Shown here: positions 7,601 through 16,469 of the stretch, in pieces
Position numbering within the stretch: position 1 is the first letter of the stretch
Layout of the letters: every line of letters starts with the position of its first letter
Assembly (NCBI GenBank): GCA_900540805.1
Contig: UQHL01000025.1
Span: 1-40,460, forward strand
Reading direction: 5' to 3'
DNA length: 40,460 nt
From: an uncultured Eubacteriales bacterium
Lineage (GTDB): Bacteria; Bacillota; Clostridia; Christensenellales; Borkfalkiaceae
Notes under the pieces: generated by a model
The model's input: only the letters and a program-made list of their open reading frames with translations
The model's database searches: none
Told to the model about the DNA's origin: nothing
Program-made: the position numbers and the translations under genes

Positions 7601-7858
7601 ATGAAAATCTGGGCAAAATTAATCACCGACGGAAAAATTCAAAAACAGTTCGTTTACGAAAAGCAGGAACGCCTTACCTATTCCCGCTTTTTCGACTACC
7701 TCTCCGACATCTGTCACGAGCTTGACATTCCCACTCCCGTGCTTTTGAAAACGCATATCTTTAACTTTGCGAAATTCAATCACGTGAAGTTTATTCCCCG
7801 CGATTTCGTCGAATCCCTCGACTACGATCAACTGTTTTTGGAAAATATAATACTATAA
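7601..7858 (+). CDS. Small conserved-looking protein of unknown function
   Basis: 85 residues, cytoplasmic, mixed alpha/beta, no membrane segment: MKIWAKLITDGKIQKQF, then a helical middle (FFDYLSDICHELDIPTPVLL) and HVKFIPRDFVESLDYDQLFLENIIL. I do not recognise a named domain. Coding quality is good and the ATG lies exactly at the predicted transcription start of a strong promoter. It is followed after 31 nt by a membrane glycosyltransferase gene, which may share the transcript. Confidence 0.7.
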   Translation: MKIWAKLITDGKIQKQFVYEKQERLTYSRFFDYLSDICHELDIPTPVLLKTHIFNFAKFNHVKFIPRDFVESLDYDQLFLENIIL

Positions 7859-7889
7859 GAAATACTTATATTTCTCCGAGGAGACGTCT

Positions 7890-9170
7890 ATGAAAAAACG
7901 TTCTTTCCCGAAAGGCCTGCCCGACCGCGCTTACGGCGCCGCGGGAAGCTTTTACAGAAAATACATCGCGCCTTGGGAATGGCTGATTTTCGCCGTTCTC
8001 CTCACGGGGCTGGCGATCGCCCTGCGCGCGTTTCTCTTCGGATTTCAGTCAAACGACTACACCAATTTTCTCAAGCCCTGGTACGATAAAATCAAGGCGG
8101 GCGGGGGATATCGGGCGTTGGGGAGCGAGCTCGGCTCCGATTATACCCCCTTTTACCTCTTTTTTCTGGCGACGCTGACCTATCTCCCCGTTTCTCCGCT
8201 GACGGGCATCAAGCTGTTCTCCTGCCTGTTCGATTTTGTCACGGCCGCCTACGTCGCGCTCATCGTCTATCGCATGACCTCCCAAAAACGGCTGTCCGTA
8301 TGCGCGTACGCCGTCGTGCTGTTTCTTCCCAACGTCTTTCTGGACGGCGCGGAATGGGGACAGTGCGACATGATTTATATCTGCTTCGTCGTGATGAGCG
8401 TCTATTACGCCATGAAGGACAACAGCTATGCCGCAGCGGCGCTGTTCGGCGTCGCGTTTGCGGTGAAGCTTCAGGCGATTTTCTTTGCGCCCGTCCTCGT
8501 CCTTTTGTTGTGTAAGGGAAAGCTCAAGTGGCGGAGCGTACCCCTGATACTCGTCTCCTATCTCCTCGTGGGGCTTCCCGCCGTAATCTGCGGCATGGCG
8601 CCTTACGCCGCCTACCTGCGGCCCTATCTGACGCAGATGGGCGAATACGAAAACCTGTACTACGCCGCGCCCAATCTCTACTGCATCGTCAAGACGATCT
8701 ATTACACGGAGGCGGGCCAGGTGAACGAGGGACACCTCCGCATGCTGGGAAAGGCGTTTACCCTGTTCGGACTGGGCGCCACGGGCATTGCGATGATTTT
8801 TTTCCATCGGAAAAAGTTTCCCGTCAACGAAAAAAACCTTATTTCCACGGCCTACTTTTTTGCCCTGTTCGTGCCTTTCGTGCTGCCCTATATGCACGAA
8901 CGGTATTTTCTCCTGTCGGATATCTTTGCGGTTTTGTTTGTGTTCAGCTATCCGAAAAAGAGCTACATCGGCGTAGCGACCATGTACGCTTCCCTGCGCG
9001 CGATCGCGCAAAATCCCTTCCACAGCGACTTCGACAACAAGCTCTATATGGGGCTGGTCGTGCTGGCGGCCATCGTCTGCCTCGCGGGGGTTTTGAAAAA
9101 GGAAATCTTTCTGCGGGAAACGCCGCAAACGCCCCGGAGCCTGCCGCTTTCCGGCTCGGAAAACGAATAA
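7890..9170 (+). CDS. GT-C-fold membrane glycosyltransferase (Gpi18-like family)
   Basis: Polytopic membrane protein of 426 residues with about ten hydrophobic segments. An acidic pair in the first outward loop (FQSNDYTNFLKPWYDKI, near residue 52) and EWGQCDMIYICFVVMS (near 155) fit GT-C transferases that use lipid-phosphate sugars, such as bacterial Gpi18-like mannosyltransferases. PYMHERYFLLSDIFAVLF near residue 333 is the conserved HERYF segment. Probably adds a sugar to a surface polymer or lipid; donor and acceptor unknown. GAGGAG precedes the ATG. Confidence 0.75.
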   Translation: MKKRSFPKGLPDRAYGAAGSFYRKYIAPWEWLIFAVLLTGLAIALRAFLFGFQSNDYTNFLKPWYDKIKAGGGYRALGSELGSDYTPFYLFFLATLTYLPVSPLTGIKLFSCLFDFVTAAYVALIVYRMTSQKRLSVCAYAVVLFLPNVFLDGAEWGQCDMIYICFVVMSVYYAMKDNSYAAAALFGVAFAVKLQAIFFAPVLVLLLCKGKLKWRSVPLILVSYLLVGLPAVICGMAPYAAYLRPYLTQMGEYENLYYAAPNLYCIVKTIYYTEAGQVNEGHLRMLGKAFTLFGLGATGIAMIFFHRKKFPVNEKNLISTAYFFALFVPFVLPYMHERYFLLSDIFAVLFVFSYPKKSYIGVATMYASLRAIAQNPFHSDFDNKLYMGLVVLAAIVCLAGVLKKEIFLRETPQTPRSLPLSGSENE

Positions 9171-9200
9171 ATTTATAAAATCAAGCAAGGGAGATATTTT

Positions 9201-9692
9201 ATGAACACTCTCGAAAAAAACATTCTCGAACTTTTGTCCTCGGACGCGCGTCTCGGCGCGGAGGCGATCGCTTCCATGCTCGGCGAACAGCCGTCCGCCG
9301 TCAAAGCGCTTATCCGCTCGCTGGAGGAGCGCGGCGCGATCGTCAAATACACCGTCATCTCCAACGGCGAATTGCTGGACGAAACGGCGGTGGAGGCGCT
9401 GATCGAAGTGAAGGTGACGCCCAAAAAGGGCGAGGGCTTCGATTGGATGGCCAAGCAGATCGCGGCGCACGCGGAAGTAAAAGGGGTGTATCTCATGAGC
9501 GGCGGCTACGATCTCGCGGTGTTTGTCGAGTGCGCGTCCCTCAAAAAAGTCGCCCGTTTCGTCTCGGAACGCATTTCCACGTTCGAGGGGGTATTGAGCA
9601 CGGCGACTCATTTTATCCTCAAAAAATATAAAATCGAAGGCGCTTTGACCGAGCGCGCGGACACGGATAACCGCCTGTCCGTTCAGCCGTGA
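9201..9692 (+). CDS. alaR: Lrp/AsnC-family regulator, AlaR-like
   Basis: 163 residues: an N-terminal winged helix (NTLEKNILELLSSDARLGAEAIASML) and a C-terminal RAM/AsnC ligand domain (VEALIEVKVTPKKGEGFDWMAKQIAAHAEVKGVYLMSGGYDLAVFVEC). It overlaps the following aminotransferase by 4 nt. The pair has the architecture and sizes of B. subtilis alaR-alaT (yugG-yugH), where AlaR activates alanine synthesis. By analogy it senses an amino acid and controls its own operon. AAGGGAG precedes the ATG. Confidence 0.85.
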   Translation: MNTLEKNILELLSSDARLGAEAIASMLGEQPSAVKALIRSLEERGAIVKYTVISNGELLDETAVEALIEVKVTPKKGEGFDWMAKQIAAHAEVKGVYLMSGGYDLAVFVECASLKKVARFVSERISTFEGVLSTATHFILKKYKIEGALTERADTDNRLSVQP

Positions 9693-10867
9693 CGCCTATG
9701 CGCGATTTCGTCAACGAAAAGGCCCGCCTGCTTCAGCCGAGCGGGATACGTAAATTTTTCGACATCGTGCGCGAAACGGAGGGCGCGATTTCCCTCGGCG
9801 TCGGCGAGCCCGACTTCGTTACCCCCTGGTCGGTCCGCTCCGCCGCCATCGCCTCCCTGCAGCGCGGCTACACCCAATACACCGCCAACCGCGGCATGCC
9901 CGCCCTGCTGGAGCTGATCGCCCGCTACCTCGAAACCCGCTTTTCCCTCTCCTTCGATCCCGCGCATATCCTGCTGACCGTAGGCGCCAGCGAGGGCATA
10001 GATTTGTTGCTGCGCGCCTGCGTCGAACGGGGGGACGAGATACTTATTCCCGACCCCGCCTACGTGTCCTATGCGCCCTGCGCGCTGATGGCGGACGGCA
10101 CGCCCGTCGCGGTGAAATGCCGCGAGGAAAACGGCTTCGTGCCCACGGCGGAGGATCTGGAAGCGGCCGTTACGGAAAAATCCAAAATCCTCATCCTCAC
10201 CTATCCCAACAATCCCACGGGCGGAATCGCCGACCGCGCGGCCCTGGAAAAAATAGCCTCGTTTGCCGAAAAACACGACCTGCTGGTGATTTCCGACGAG
10301 ATTTACGCCGAGCTCACCTACGGGCAGAAGCACGTATCCTTCGCGTCCCTGCCCCGCATGAAGGAACGCACGGCGTACGTCGGCGGCTTCTCCAAGGCGT
10401 TTGCCATGACGGGGTGGCGGCTGGGCTACGTCTGCGCGCCCCCCGCAATCGACGAGGCGATTTTCAAAATTCATCAGTATTCTATCCTCTGCGCCCCGAT
10501 CACCGCCCAATACGCGGCCGTCGAGGCCTTGAAGGACGGTTTTTCCGACGATTTCGCGGCCGTCGAAGAGATGCGCGATTCCTATGACCGACGCCGCAGG
10601 TTCGTCGTCGATTCCCTGCGCGGCGCGGGGCTTTCCTGCTTTTCTCCAAGGGGCGCGTTTTACGCTTTCCCGTCGGTGAAAAACACCTCCCTTTCGGGAG
10701 AGGATTTTGCCAATCTGTTGTTAAAGGAGCAAAAAGTGGCGGTGGTGCCCGGGAGCGCGTTCGGGACGTTCGGACGGGACAACGTGCGTATTTCCTACGC
10801 CACGGGAATGACGGCGCTCACCGAAGCGTGCGGCCGCATTTCGGAATTTATGAGCAAATTCCGATAA
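9689..10867 (+). CDS. alaT: Class I aminotransferase, AlaT-like
   Basis: PLP-dependent aminotransferase of the AAT fold I, 392 residues. Visible: NNPTG (174-178), SDEIYAEL (202-209), the Schiff-base lysine K236 in GGFSKAFAMTGWRLGY, and the substrate Arg in NVRISYATG. AlaT makes alanine from pyruvate and glutamate. Paired with its AlaR-like regulator. Start is GTG 9689 overlapping the regulator stop (GTGA) or ATG 9698 three codons later; no clear ribosome site for either, as expected for coupled translation. Confidence 0.85.
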   Translation: MTPMRDFVNEKARLLQPSGIRKFFDIVRETEGAISLGVGEPDFVTPWSVRSAAIASLQRGYTQYTANRGMPALLELIARYLETRFSLSFDPAHILLTVGASEGIDLLLRACVERGDEILIPDPAYVSYAPCALMADGTPVAVKCREENGFVPTAEDLEAAVTEKSKILILTYPNNPTGGIADRAALEKIASFAEKHDLLVISDEIYAELTYGQKHVSFASLPRMKERTAYVGGFSKAFAMTGWRLGYVCAPPAIDEAIFKIHQYSILCAPITAQYAAVEALKDGFSDDFAAVEEMRDSYDRRRRFVVDSLRGAGLSCFSPRGAFYAFPSVKNTSLSGEDFANLLLKEQKVAVVPGSAFGTFGRDNVRISYATGMTALTEACGRISEFMSKFR

Positions 10868-10917
10868 TTTTCGCCGCAAATCTTTTGTTTTTTATGCGTT
10901 TACGGCGGCATTTTTCA

Positions 10918-10946
10918 TTGACAAACCCTCGGAAATACAGTATAAT
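10918..10946 (+). promoter_or_regulatory. Consensus sigma-A promoter of greA-lysS
   Basis: Perfect TTGACA (10918-10923), 17-nt spacer, perfect TATAAT (10941-10946). Leader of about 140 nt to greA. Confidence 0.9.
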
Positions 10947-10961
10947 AATTTTATACAGAAT

Positions 10962-11034
10962 ACAAGATGCCGTGGCTTCCCGAGAGGGCGAGGTCACGGT
11001 TGTATTTTTAACGTTCCCGCCGAGAACGGTTTTT
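10962..11034 (+). promoter_or_regulatory. greA leader with two terminator-like hairpins
   Basis: Hairpin 1: ACAA and CCGTG (10962-10974) pair with CACGG and TTGT (10995-11003) around an inner CTTCCC/GGG-GAG stem, followed by ATTTTTA. Hairpin 2: CGTTC (11012-11016) / GAACG (11024-11028) followed by G and TTTTT. Both lie between promoter and gene, so part of the transcripts may stop here. E. coli greA also has leader terminators (GraL RNA). Confidence 0.45.
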
Positions 11035-11094
11035 GTCGTGTAAAAAAGGGGCGGAACGGAGCGGGCGCAGGCACCGTAAAGGGAGGTATTTTTT

Positions 11095-11562
11095 ATGGCT
11101 GATCAATTTTTTATGACACAAAAGGGATATGACGAGGCCGTGGAGAGGCTGAAGTTTTTGCAGACCACCAAACGGCAGGAAATCATCGAGCGGATCGCGG
11201 AGGCAAGAAGCCACGGCGATCTTTCGGAAAACGCGGAATACGACGCGGCGCGCAACGAGCAGTCGGCCAACGAGGGCGAAATCGTCGAGCTGGATTATAA
11301 GATCAAAAACGCCAGAATCATCGAGGAAAACGACGACACGTCATTCGTGCACATCGGCTCCACGGTAAAGGTCTATGACGCGGAACTGGAGGAGTACGAA
11401 ACGTACGAGCTGACGGGCACCACCGAGTCGGACGCGATGAAAAACAAAATTTCCAACGAGTCCCCCGTGGGCGCGGCGCTCCTCAAGCACAAGGTGGGCG
11501 AGGAAGTGCTCATCAACGCACCCGACGGCGCGTATAAGCTGAAAATCGTCGAAATCAGCTGA
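11095..11562 (+). CDS. greA: Transcription elongation factor GreA
   Basis: 155 residues, full family length. N-terminal coiled coil begins MADQFFMTQKGYDEAVERLKFLQTTKRQEIIERIAEARSHGDLSENAEYDAARNEQ; the DLSENAEYDAA tip carries the acidic residues that stimulate transcript cleavage by RNA polymerase. The C-terminal FKBP-like domain ends ISNESPVGAALLKHKVGEEVLINAPDGAYKLKIVEI. AAAGGGAGG precedes the ATG. It forms an operon with lysS, 45 nt downstream, a pairing also common in other Firmicutes. Confidence 0.97.
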   Translation: MADQFFMTQKGYDEAVERLKFLQTTKRQEIIERIAEARSHGDLSENAEYDAARNEQSANEGEIVELDYKIKNARIIEENDDTSFVHIGSTVKVYDAELEEYETYELTGTTESDAMKNKISNESPVGAALLKHKVGEEVLINAPDGAYKLKIVEIS

Positions 11563-11607
11563 CACACGGGCCTTTTCCCAAAATCAATCATCAGAGGAAA
11601 TACGTTT

Positions 11608-13122
11608 ATGGAAGAAAAAAAGGTCGCCGTGCCCCCTGCGGCGGAAACGGGCGAAGAAGAACTTATCGAACAGGCGAAAATCCGCCGCGAAAAGCTGGCA
11701 AAGCTTCAGTCGGAGGGCAAAAACCCTTACGAACAGGTGAAATACGCGGTAGATGCGGATTCCGAAACGCTGAAAAACAATTTCGAGGCATACGAGGGAA
11801 AAACCGTCTCCCTGGCGGGCAGAATGATGTCCCGCCGCATTATGGGCAAGGCGTCCTTTTCGCATATCGCGGACAGGAGCGGGTCTATTCAGATTTACGT
11901 CACCAGGCAGGACGTCGGCGAGGAAAATTATCTTTCCTATAAAAAGGATTACGATATCGGCGACATCGTGGGCTTCAAGGGCTTTGTATTCAAGACGCAG
12001 ACGGGCGAAATCACGGTGCACGTCAGCGAGCTGGTCATGCTCTCCAAGGCGCTCCTTCCCCTGCCCGAAAAATATAACGGGCTTCAGAATCAGGACCTCA
12101 AATACCGTCTCCGCCACCTCGATCTCATCATGAACCGCGAGGTGAAGGATACGTTTGTCGCGCGCTCGAGAATTTTGAAGGAAATCCGGGCGTATCTCGA
12201 CGGCAGGGGTTATCTCGAAGTGGATACCCCCGTCCTTCTGACGCTGGAAATCGGCGCGGACGCCCGCCCGTTCAAGACCCACCACAACGCGCTGGACATC
12301 GACATGTATATGCGCATCGAAACGGAGCTTTATCTCAAGCGCCTGATCGTCGGCGGCATGGACAAGGTATATGAGGTGGGCAGAATCTTCCGCAACGAGG
12401 GCATGGACGCCTTTCACAACCCCGAATTTACCTCGATAGAAATGTATCAGGCGTACAGCGATTATTTCGATATGATGGATCTCATTGAGGACCTGTATAA
12501 GACGGTGACGCTGAAGGTGTGCGGCACGCTCGACATCTCGTATCAGGGTACGCAGATCCACATGGGCGAATGGAAACGCATGACCATGGCCGAGGCCGTG
12601 GAAAAATACGCGGGCGTGAGGTACGCCGACTGGCAGACGGACGAGCAGGCGCGCGCGGCGGCAAAGGAAAAGGGCGTGGAGCTTGCGCACGGCGAAAAAT
12701 CCACCAAGGGACACGTACTGATCGACTTTTTCGACGCTTTCGTGGAGGACAAGCTGGTTCAGCCGACCGTCATTTACGATTATCCCGTAGAAAATTCACC
12801 GCTCGCCAAGCGCAAAGCCTCCGACCCCGCCTTTACCGAACGTTTCGAATATTTTATCTGCGGGCACGAATACGGAAACGCCTTTTCGGAGCTCAACGAC
12901 CCGATCGATCAGAAACAGCGTATGCTCAAGCAGGTGGAAGCCAAGCGCGCGGCGGGAAACAAGGACGCGCAGGTGGACGAGGACTTTATCAACGCCCTCG
13001 AGTACGGCCTGCCGCCCACGGGCGGCCTCGGAATGGGGCTGGATCGTTTCGTCATGCTCCTCACCGACAGCGCGACGATCCGCGACGTCATTCTCTTCCC
13101 GACGATGAAGCCGAAAAAATAA
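11608..13122 (+). CDS. lysS: Class II lysyl-tRNA synthetase
   Basis: Charges tRNA-Lys. 504 residues: N-terminal OB anticodon-binding domain (VSLAGRMMSRRIMGKASFSHIADRSGSIQIYV), then the class II core with motif 1 near EIRAYLDGRGYLEVDTPVL, motif 2 YEVGRIFRNEGMDAFHNPEFTSIEMY and motif 3 GLGMGLDRFVMLLTDSATIRDVILFP. The usual PGGA before ARPF is replaced by EIGA, and the motif 2 region reads GMDAFHNPEF; other core positions look normal, so this may be a clostridial subtype. GAGG precedes the ATG. Confidence 0.96.
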   Translation: MEEKKVAVPPAAETGEEELIEQAKIRREKLAKLQSEGKNPYEQVKYAVDADSETLKNNFEAYEGKTVSLAGRMMSRRIMGKASFSHIADRSGSIQIYVTRQDVGEENYLSYKKDYDIGDIVGFKGFVFKTQTGEITVHVSELVMLSKALLPLPEKYNGLQNQDLKYRLRHLDLIMNREVKDTFVARSRILKEIRAYLDGRGYLEVDTPVLLTLEIGADARPFKTHHNALDIDMYMRIETELYLKRLIVGGMDKVYEVGRIFRNEGMDAFHNPEFTSIEMYQAYSDYFDMMDLIEDLYKTVTLKVCGTLDISYQGTQIHMGEWKRMTMAEAVEKYAGVRYADWQTDEQARAAAKEKGVELAHGEKSTKGHVLIDFFDAFVEDKLVQPTVIYDYPVENSPLAKRKASDPAFTERFEYFICGHEYGNAFSELNDPIDQKQRMLKQVEAKRAAGNKDAQVDEDFINALEYGLPPTGGLGMGLDRFVMLLTDSATIRDVILFPTMKPKK

Positions 13123-13215
13123 TCCTCTCCGCTTACACGCAACGGACATGTTCTCCACACAAAGGCTGTGTAAAATAGTATAGGGAAAAACTCTTTTTTC
13201 GGAAAAGGAAGCTTT

Positions 13216-14199
13216 ATGGATGCGAAAATCACCAAAAAACGTCTGAATATCCTCCTCTCTTACGATTGGATCAAAATTATTTTGTTGGCGGTGGCCGCGA
13301 TATTGGTCTGGAGCCTTATCTTTACCATGACCGCCACCCGCGTGACCCCCGCGCAGAATTTTACGATATTTAATTATACGGGAACCTCCGTCACCGACCG
13401 TTTCAATTCCTATTCCTCGTTAAAGGGCAAGGACGTTTTCTCTTACGAAATTTTGGAAATCAGCACGACGGATATCACGACGGGAAAAAATTACAGCGAA
13501 ACGCTCTTGCAGACGCGCACCGCGACGGAAGAGGGCGACGCGCTGTTTGCGGCGAACGTCGAAAACGAGGAGGTTTCCTACGCCGATCCTAACGGCGAAG
13601 CGTACCATCCCACCTATCTTCAGCAATTTTTATACAGTTATTACAGCATCGCCGCGGAAATGGACAAGTATCTCGAGGAGATGGAGGTCTATCTCGACAA
13701 CTATTACAACGGCGACTACAAGGCGGGCGTCGCGGACACGGCCAAGATAGAGCAGGATTTCCGCGCGCGGATCAAACGGTTTAAGGACAAACGTTTCAAA
13801 AACGAAACACAGATACAAAAGGGCTTGAAGGACGAGCTTACCCGCATCGAAAATTACCGCAAGGCATTGGTCGATTTCAACGGCTACCTCGAAGACGGCT
13901 ATGTCGAATTGACGGAAACGACCCTGTATCTCCAAAATTCCTCCACGGGGGAGACATTGACGCTCACGGGGAAATACAGCATCAATCTCTGCCCCGACGA
14001 ACGCATGAAAAATCTGAAAAACGACGTATATTATTATAAGACGGTCAAGGACGAAAACGACGAGGAAAAGACGGTTCCCACTGCGGAGGACATCAATATC
14101 GTTCTCCTGGACTTCCACAACGACAAGTACGCCTACAGCCGCTGGGAGGGCCTGTGTTTCGTCAATTATCTCATCCGCACGAGCCTTGCGGCGGAATAA
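13216..14199 (+). CDS. Membrane-anchored extracellular protein, unknown function
   Basis: 327 residues. One N-terminal membrane segment (about residues 18-40, WIKIILLAVAAILVWSLIFTM) after a basic start, then a soluble part that should face outside. The middle (about 140-230) is rich in Tyr, Asp and Lys and likely helical (MDKYLEEMEVYLDNYYNGDY, DFRARIKRFKDKRFKNE). The C-terminal part looks like beta strands and ends RWEGLCFVNYLIRTSLAAE. No signal cleavage site or known domain recognised. GGAAG precedes the ATG. It has its own terminator at the end. Confidence 0.7.
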   Translation: MDAKITKKRLNILLSYDWIKIILLAVAAILVWSLIFTMTATRVTPAQNFTIFNYTGTSVTDRFNSYSSLKGKDVFSYEILEISTTDITTGKNYSETLLQTRTATEEGDALFAANVENEEVSYADPNGEAYHPTYLQQFLYSYYSIAAEMDKYLEEMEVYLDNYYNGDYKAGVADTAKIEQDFRARIKRFKDKRFKNETQIQKGLKDELTRIENYRKALVDFNGYLEDGYVELTETTLYLQNSSTGETLTLTGKYSINLCPDERMKNLKNDVYYYKTVKDENDEEKTVPTAEDINIVLLDFHNDKYAYSRWEGLCFVNYLIRTSLAAE

Positions 14200-14216
14200 A
14201 AACTTGCGTTTACGAC

Positions 14217-14245
14217 AAAAACGGGAGACTTGTTCTCCCGTTTTT
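14217..14245 (+). terminator. Intrinsic terminator after the gene at 13216
   Basis: 12-bp perfect stem (AAAAACGGGAGA / TCTCCCGTTTTT) with a 5-nt loop, ending in T residues. Confidence 0.85.
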
Positions 14246-14289
14246 CGGATTTATCCTCCTTTCGTCTTTATAAAAAAAGCGATTCTGCC

Positions 14290-15744
14290 ATGAAAAATTT
14301 TTCGCCCGACAAGCGGGTTCTCGACAATTGCAAGATCTACTCGATGTTGCATAAATATTCCAAAGGACGACACCTTTCCTTTCATACGCCCGGCCATAAA
14401 GCGGGGGCCTGGGACATCACGGAGCTTTCCTATTCGGACAACCTTTCCTGTCCGAAAGGCGTTATCAAAGAAGCGGAAAATGACATTTCCGAGATACTCG
14501 GTTCCGCCGCAAGCTTTATCCTGACGGACGGAAGCACGGCGGGCGTTTTGTCCATGCTGAAGGCGAGCGGCGCACGGCGGATCGCCGTGGCCGAAAACGC
14601 CCACAAAAGCGTATATAACGGCTGTAAATTGCTGGGCATAGAAATTGTATCTTTAGACGTACCCACGGCGGAAAAAATGCCGTTACAGCCTACCAGGGCT
14701 GAGACGAGCAAAAAAATCAAGGGTGCGGACGCCCTCCTGATCACCTCGCCCGATTACTACGGCAACCTTGCCGATCTCCCCTTTTTCCGCGCGCTTTGCG
14801 ACGAAACGGGCGCTCTTTTGCTGATAGACGGGGCGCACGGCGGGCACCTGCATTTTGATCGGGAAATCTATGCAGGGACGTACGCCGACCTTTGGGTGGA
14901 CGGCGTACATAAAAGCCTTCCCGCCCTCACGCAGGGAGCCTTAGTTTCCGCAAAAACGCCCGCTCTGGCCGAAGCGCTCGCGGAGGCAGCGGATATCTTC
15001 CGCACCACCAGCCCCTCCTACCCGATTATGGCCTCGGTGGAATACGCGGTCAAATACCCGCGAAACACGGCTTTGGAAAACGCCGTACTCGGCTTCGTAA
15101 GAGCTTACCCCGACAAAATCCGCTTCGGCGGAGATTGGACAAAGCTTTGTGCCGTATTCGGCGATCGGGCCTTCGTCGTGCAAAAATATTTAGAAAAAAG
15201 GGGTATTTATGCGGAATTTTGCGACGGTAACGTCGTGATGTTCTATCTCTCTCCCGCGACGAAAATCGCAAATTTCAAGCGGCTGAAAAAAGAACTTCGC
15301 GCCTGCTTTTCCTTTTTTGGCGACCTTCCTTCAAGTGAAAATACCGTCGAAGAAGCCGATATCTCAATCGTATCAGACGAAAAAAAAATTTCTTCAGCTA
15401 TGCAGGCTAACGAAGAAACTGATTTTTCAATCGCGTCGGACGAAGAAAAAATTTCTTCAGCCATGCAGGCTAACGGGAAACCTACTCTTTCAAGCCCGCC
15501 GGCGGCCGAAAAATCGCCTTTTCAAAAAGACGCGGAGGCGTCCGAAACGGAATGGATACCGCTGGAAAAATCCGAGGGACTCACTTGTGCCAAACCGTGC
15601 GGGCTGTTCCCTCCCTGTACCCCTCTGTTGTTTGCGGGAGATACAATCGACAAAAAAACAATCGGGCTTTTGTCCGAAGCGGACAACGTCTTCGGCCTGT
15701 CGGGCGGTAAAATCAGCGTTTATAAAACGTATAAAAATAACTAA
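14290..15744 (+). CDS. Orn/Lys/Arg decarboxylase-family protein (YaaO-like)
   Basis: PLP enzyme of fold I, 484 residues from ATG 14290 (the frame is open to 14230, but that lies inside a terminator). PLP-site DGAHGGH (180-186) and lysine K208 in WVDGVHKSLPALTQGA are intact; N-terminal FHTPGHKAGAW is the family signature. B. subtilis yaaO is also just before tmk. The C-terminal domain (LFAGDTIDKKTIGLLSEADN) is separated from the core by an insertion of about 80 residues with two tandem 21-residue units (residues 357-398). No ribosome site is clear. Substrate (arginine, lysine or other) cannot be told. Confidence 0.85.
   Translation: MKNFSPDKRVLDNCKIYSMLHKYSKGRHLSFHTPGHKAGAWDITELSYSDNLSCPKGVIKEAENDISEILGSAASFILTDGSTAGVLSMLKASGARRIAVAENAHKSVYNGCKLLGIEIVSLDVPTAEKMPLQPTRAETSKKIKGADALLITSPDYYGNLADLPFFRALCDETGALLLIDGAHGGHLHFDREIYAGTYADLWVDGVHKSLPALTQGALVSAKTPALAEALAEAADIFRTTSPSYPIMASVEYAVKYPRNTALENAVLGFVRAYPDKIRFGGDWTKLCAVFGDRAFVVQKYLEKRGIYAEFCDGNVVMFYLSPATKIANFKRLKKELRACFSFFGDLPSSENTVEEADISIVSDEKKISSAMQANEETDFSIASDEEKISSAMQANGKPTLSSPPAAEKSPFQKDAEASETEWIPLEKSEGLTCAKPCGLFPPCTPLLFAGDTIDKKTIGLLSEADNVFGLSGGKISVYKTYKNN
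15358..15483 (+). repeat. Two tandem 63-bp units inside the decarboxylase-like gene
   Basis: Units 15358-15420 and 15421-15483, 21 codons each, both containing SDExKISSAMQAN. In frame and diverged at synonymous and non-synonymous sites. Confidence 0.8.
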
Positions 15745-15756
15745 AAGAGTAATTTT

Positions 15757-16392
15757 ATGAACAATCAACAGAGAGGAAAATTTATCACGTTCGAGGGCTG
15801 CGACGGCTGCGGAAAAAGCACGCAGCTTCGCCTTTTAAGCGAGTATCTCGCAAAGCATGAAGTGCCCCACGTCTTTACGCGCGAGCCGGGAGGCGGAAAA
15901 ATTTCCGAGGCCATCCGCGCTATTCTGCTCGACGGTAAAAATGCGGAGATGACGGACGAATGCGAGGCTCTTTTGTACGCGGCGGCGCGGGTTCAGCATT
16001 TGCACGACCGCGTGGAGCCCGCGCTTTGCGAGGGCAAGCTGGTGATCTGCGACCGCTACGTCGATTCGTCTCTCGCCTATCAGGCGGGCGCGCGCGGGCT
16101 GGACGAAGCGTTTGTGCGGGGCGTCAACGCCTATGCGCTGAAGGAATATCTGCCCGACGCGACGGTATTTATCGACCTGACGCCCGAGGAAGCCTTTCGC
16201 CGCAAACACGGCGCGGACGAAAACGACCGCCTCGAACAGGCGGGCATGGAGTTTCATAAAAAGGTCTATGCGGCCTATAAAAAGCTGGCGGAAGCGGAGC
16301 CTTCGCGGATTGTGACGATCGACGGCAAAAACACTCCCGAAGGTATTTTCAACGATATTCTCGCGGCTCTGCGCCGACGCGGCTGCCTCTGA
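15757..16392 (+). CDS. tmk: Thymidylate kinase
   Basis: Phosphorylates dTMP to dTDP. 211 residues. P-loop GCDGCGKST (14-22), TREPGGGKI, the DRYVDSSLAYQAGARGLD segment that binds dTMP, and a LID region RRKHGADENDRLEQAGMEFHKKV. AAAGAG precedes the ATG, 12 nt after the decarboxylase gene. The order yaaO-like, tmk, holB, ricT matches B. subtilis. Confidence 0.96.
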   Translation: MNNQQRGKFITFEGCDGCGKSTQLRLLSEYLAKHEVPHVFTREPGGGKISEAIRAILLDGKNAEMTDECEALLYAAARVQHLHDRVEPALCEGKLVICDRYVDSSLAYQAGARGLDEAFVRGVNAYALKEYLPDATVFIDLTPEEAFRRKHGADENDRLEQAGMEFHKKVYAAYKKLAEAEPSRIVTIDGKNTPEGIFNDILAALRRRGCL

Positions 16393-16436
16393 AATCCGCT
16401 GCTCTTTCCGCTTTTCGATTTTTCTTCTTTCTCCGC

Positions 16437-16465
16437 TTGCGATTTTTCAGGTTTTGTGTTATAAT
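16437..16465 (+). promoter_or_regulatory. Sigma-A promoter before the hairpin element
   Basis: TTGCGA (16437-16442), 17-nt spacer, TATAAT (16460-16465). The predicted start is at the base of hairpin element copy 1. A second possible promoter (TTCAAA-17-TATAAT, 16517-16545) lies within the element. Confidence 0.5.
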
Positions 16466-16469
16466 AAAA

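Noticed and set aside
7776..7791. parS-like CACGTG centre (TCAATCACGTGAAGTT)
   Set aside because: Only about 10 of 16 positions match TGTTTCACGTGAAACA, and it lies inside a coding region.
8049..9611. 520-codon minus-strand frame opposite the glycosyltransferase and alaR
   Set aside because: Shadow frame with His/Arg/Gln-rich translation; no ribosome site.
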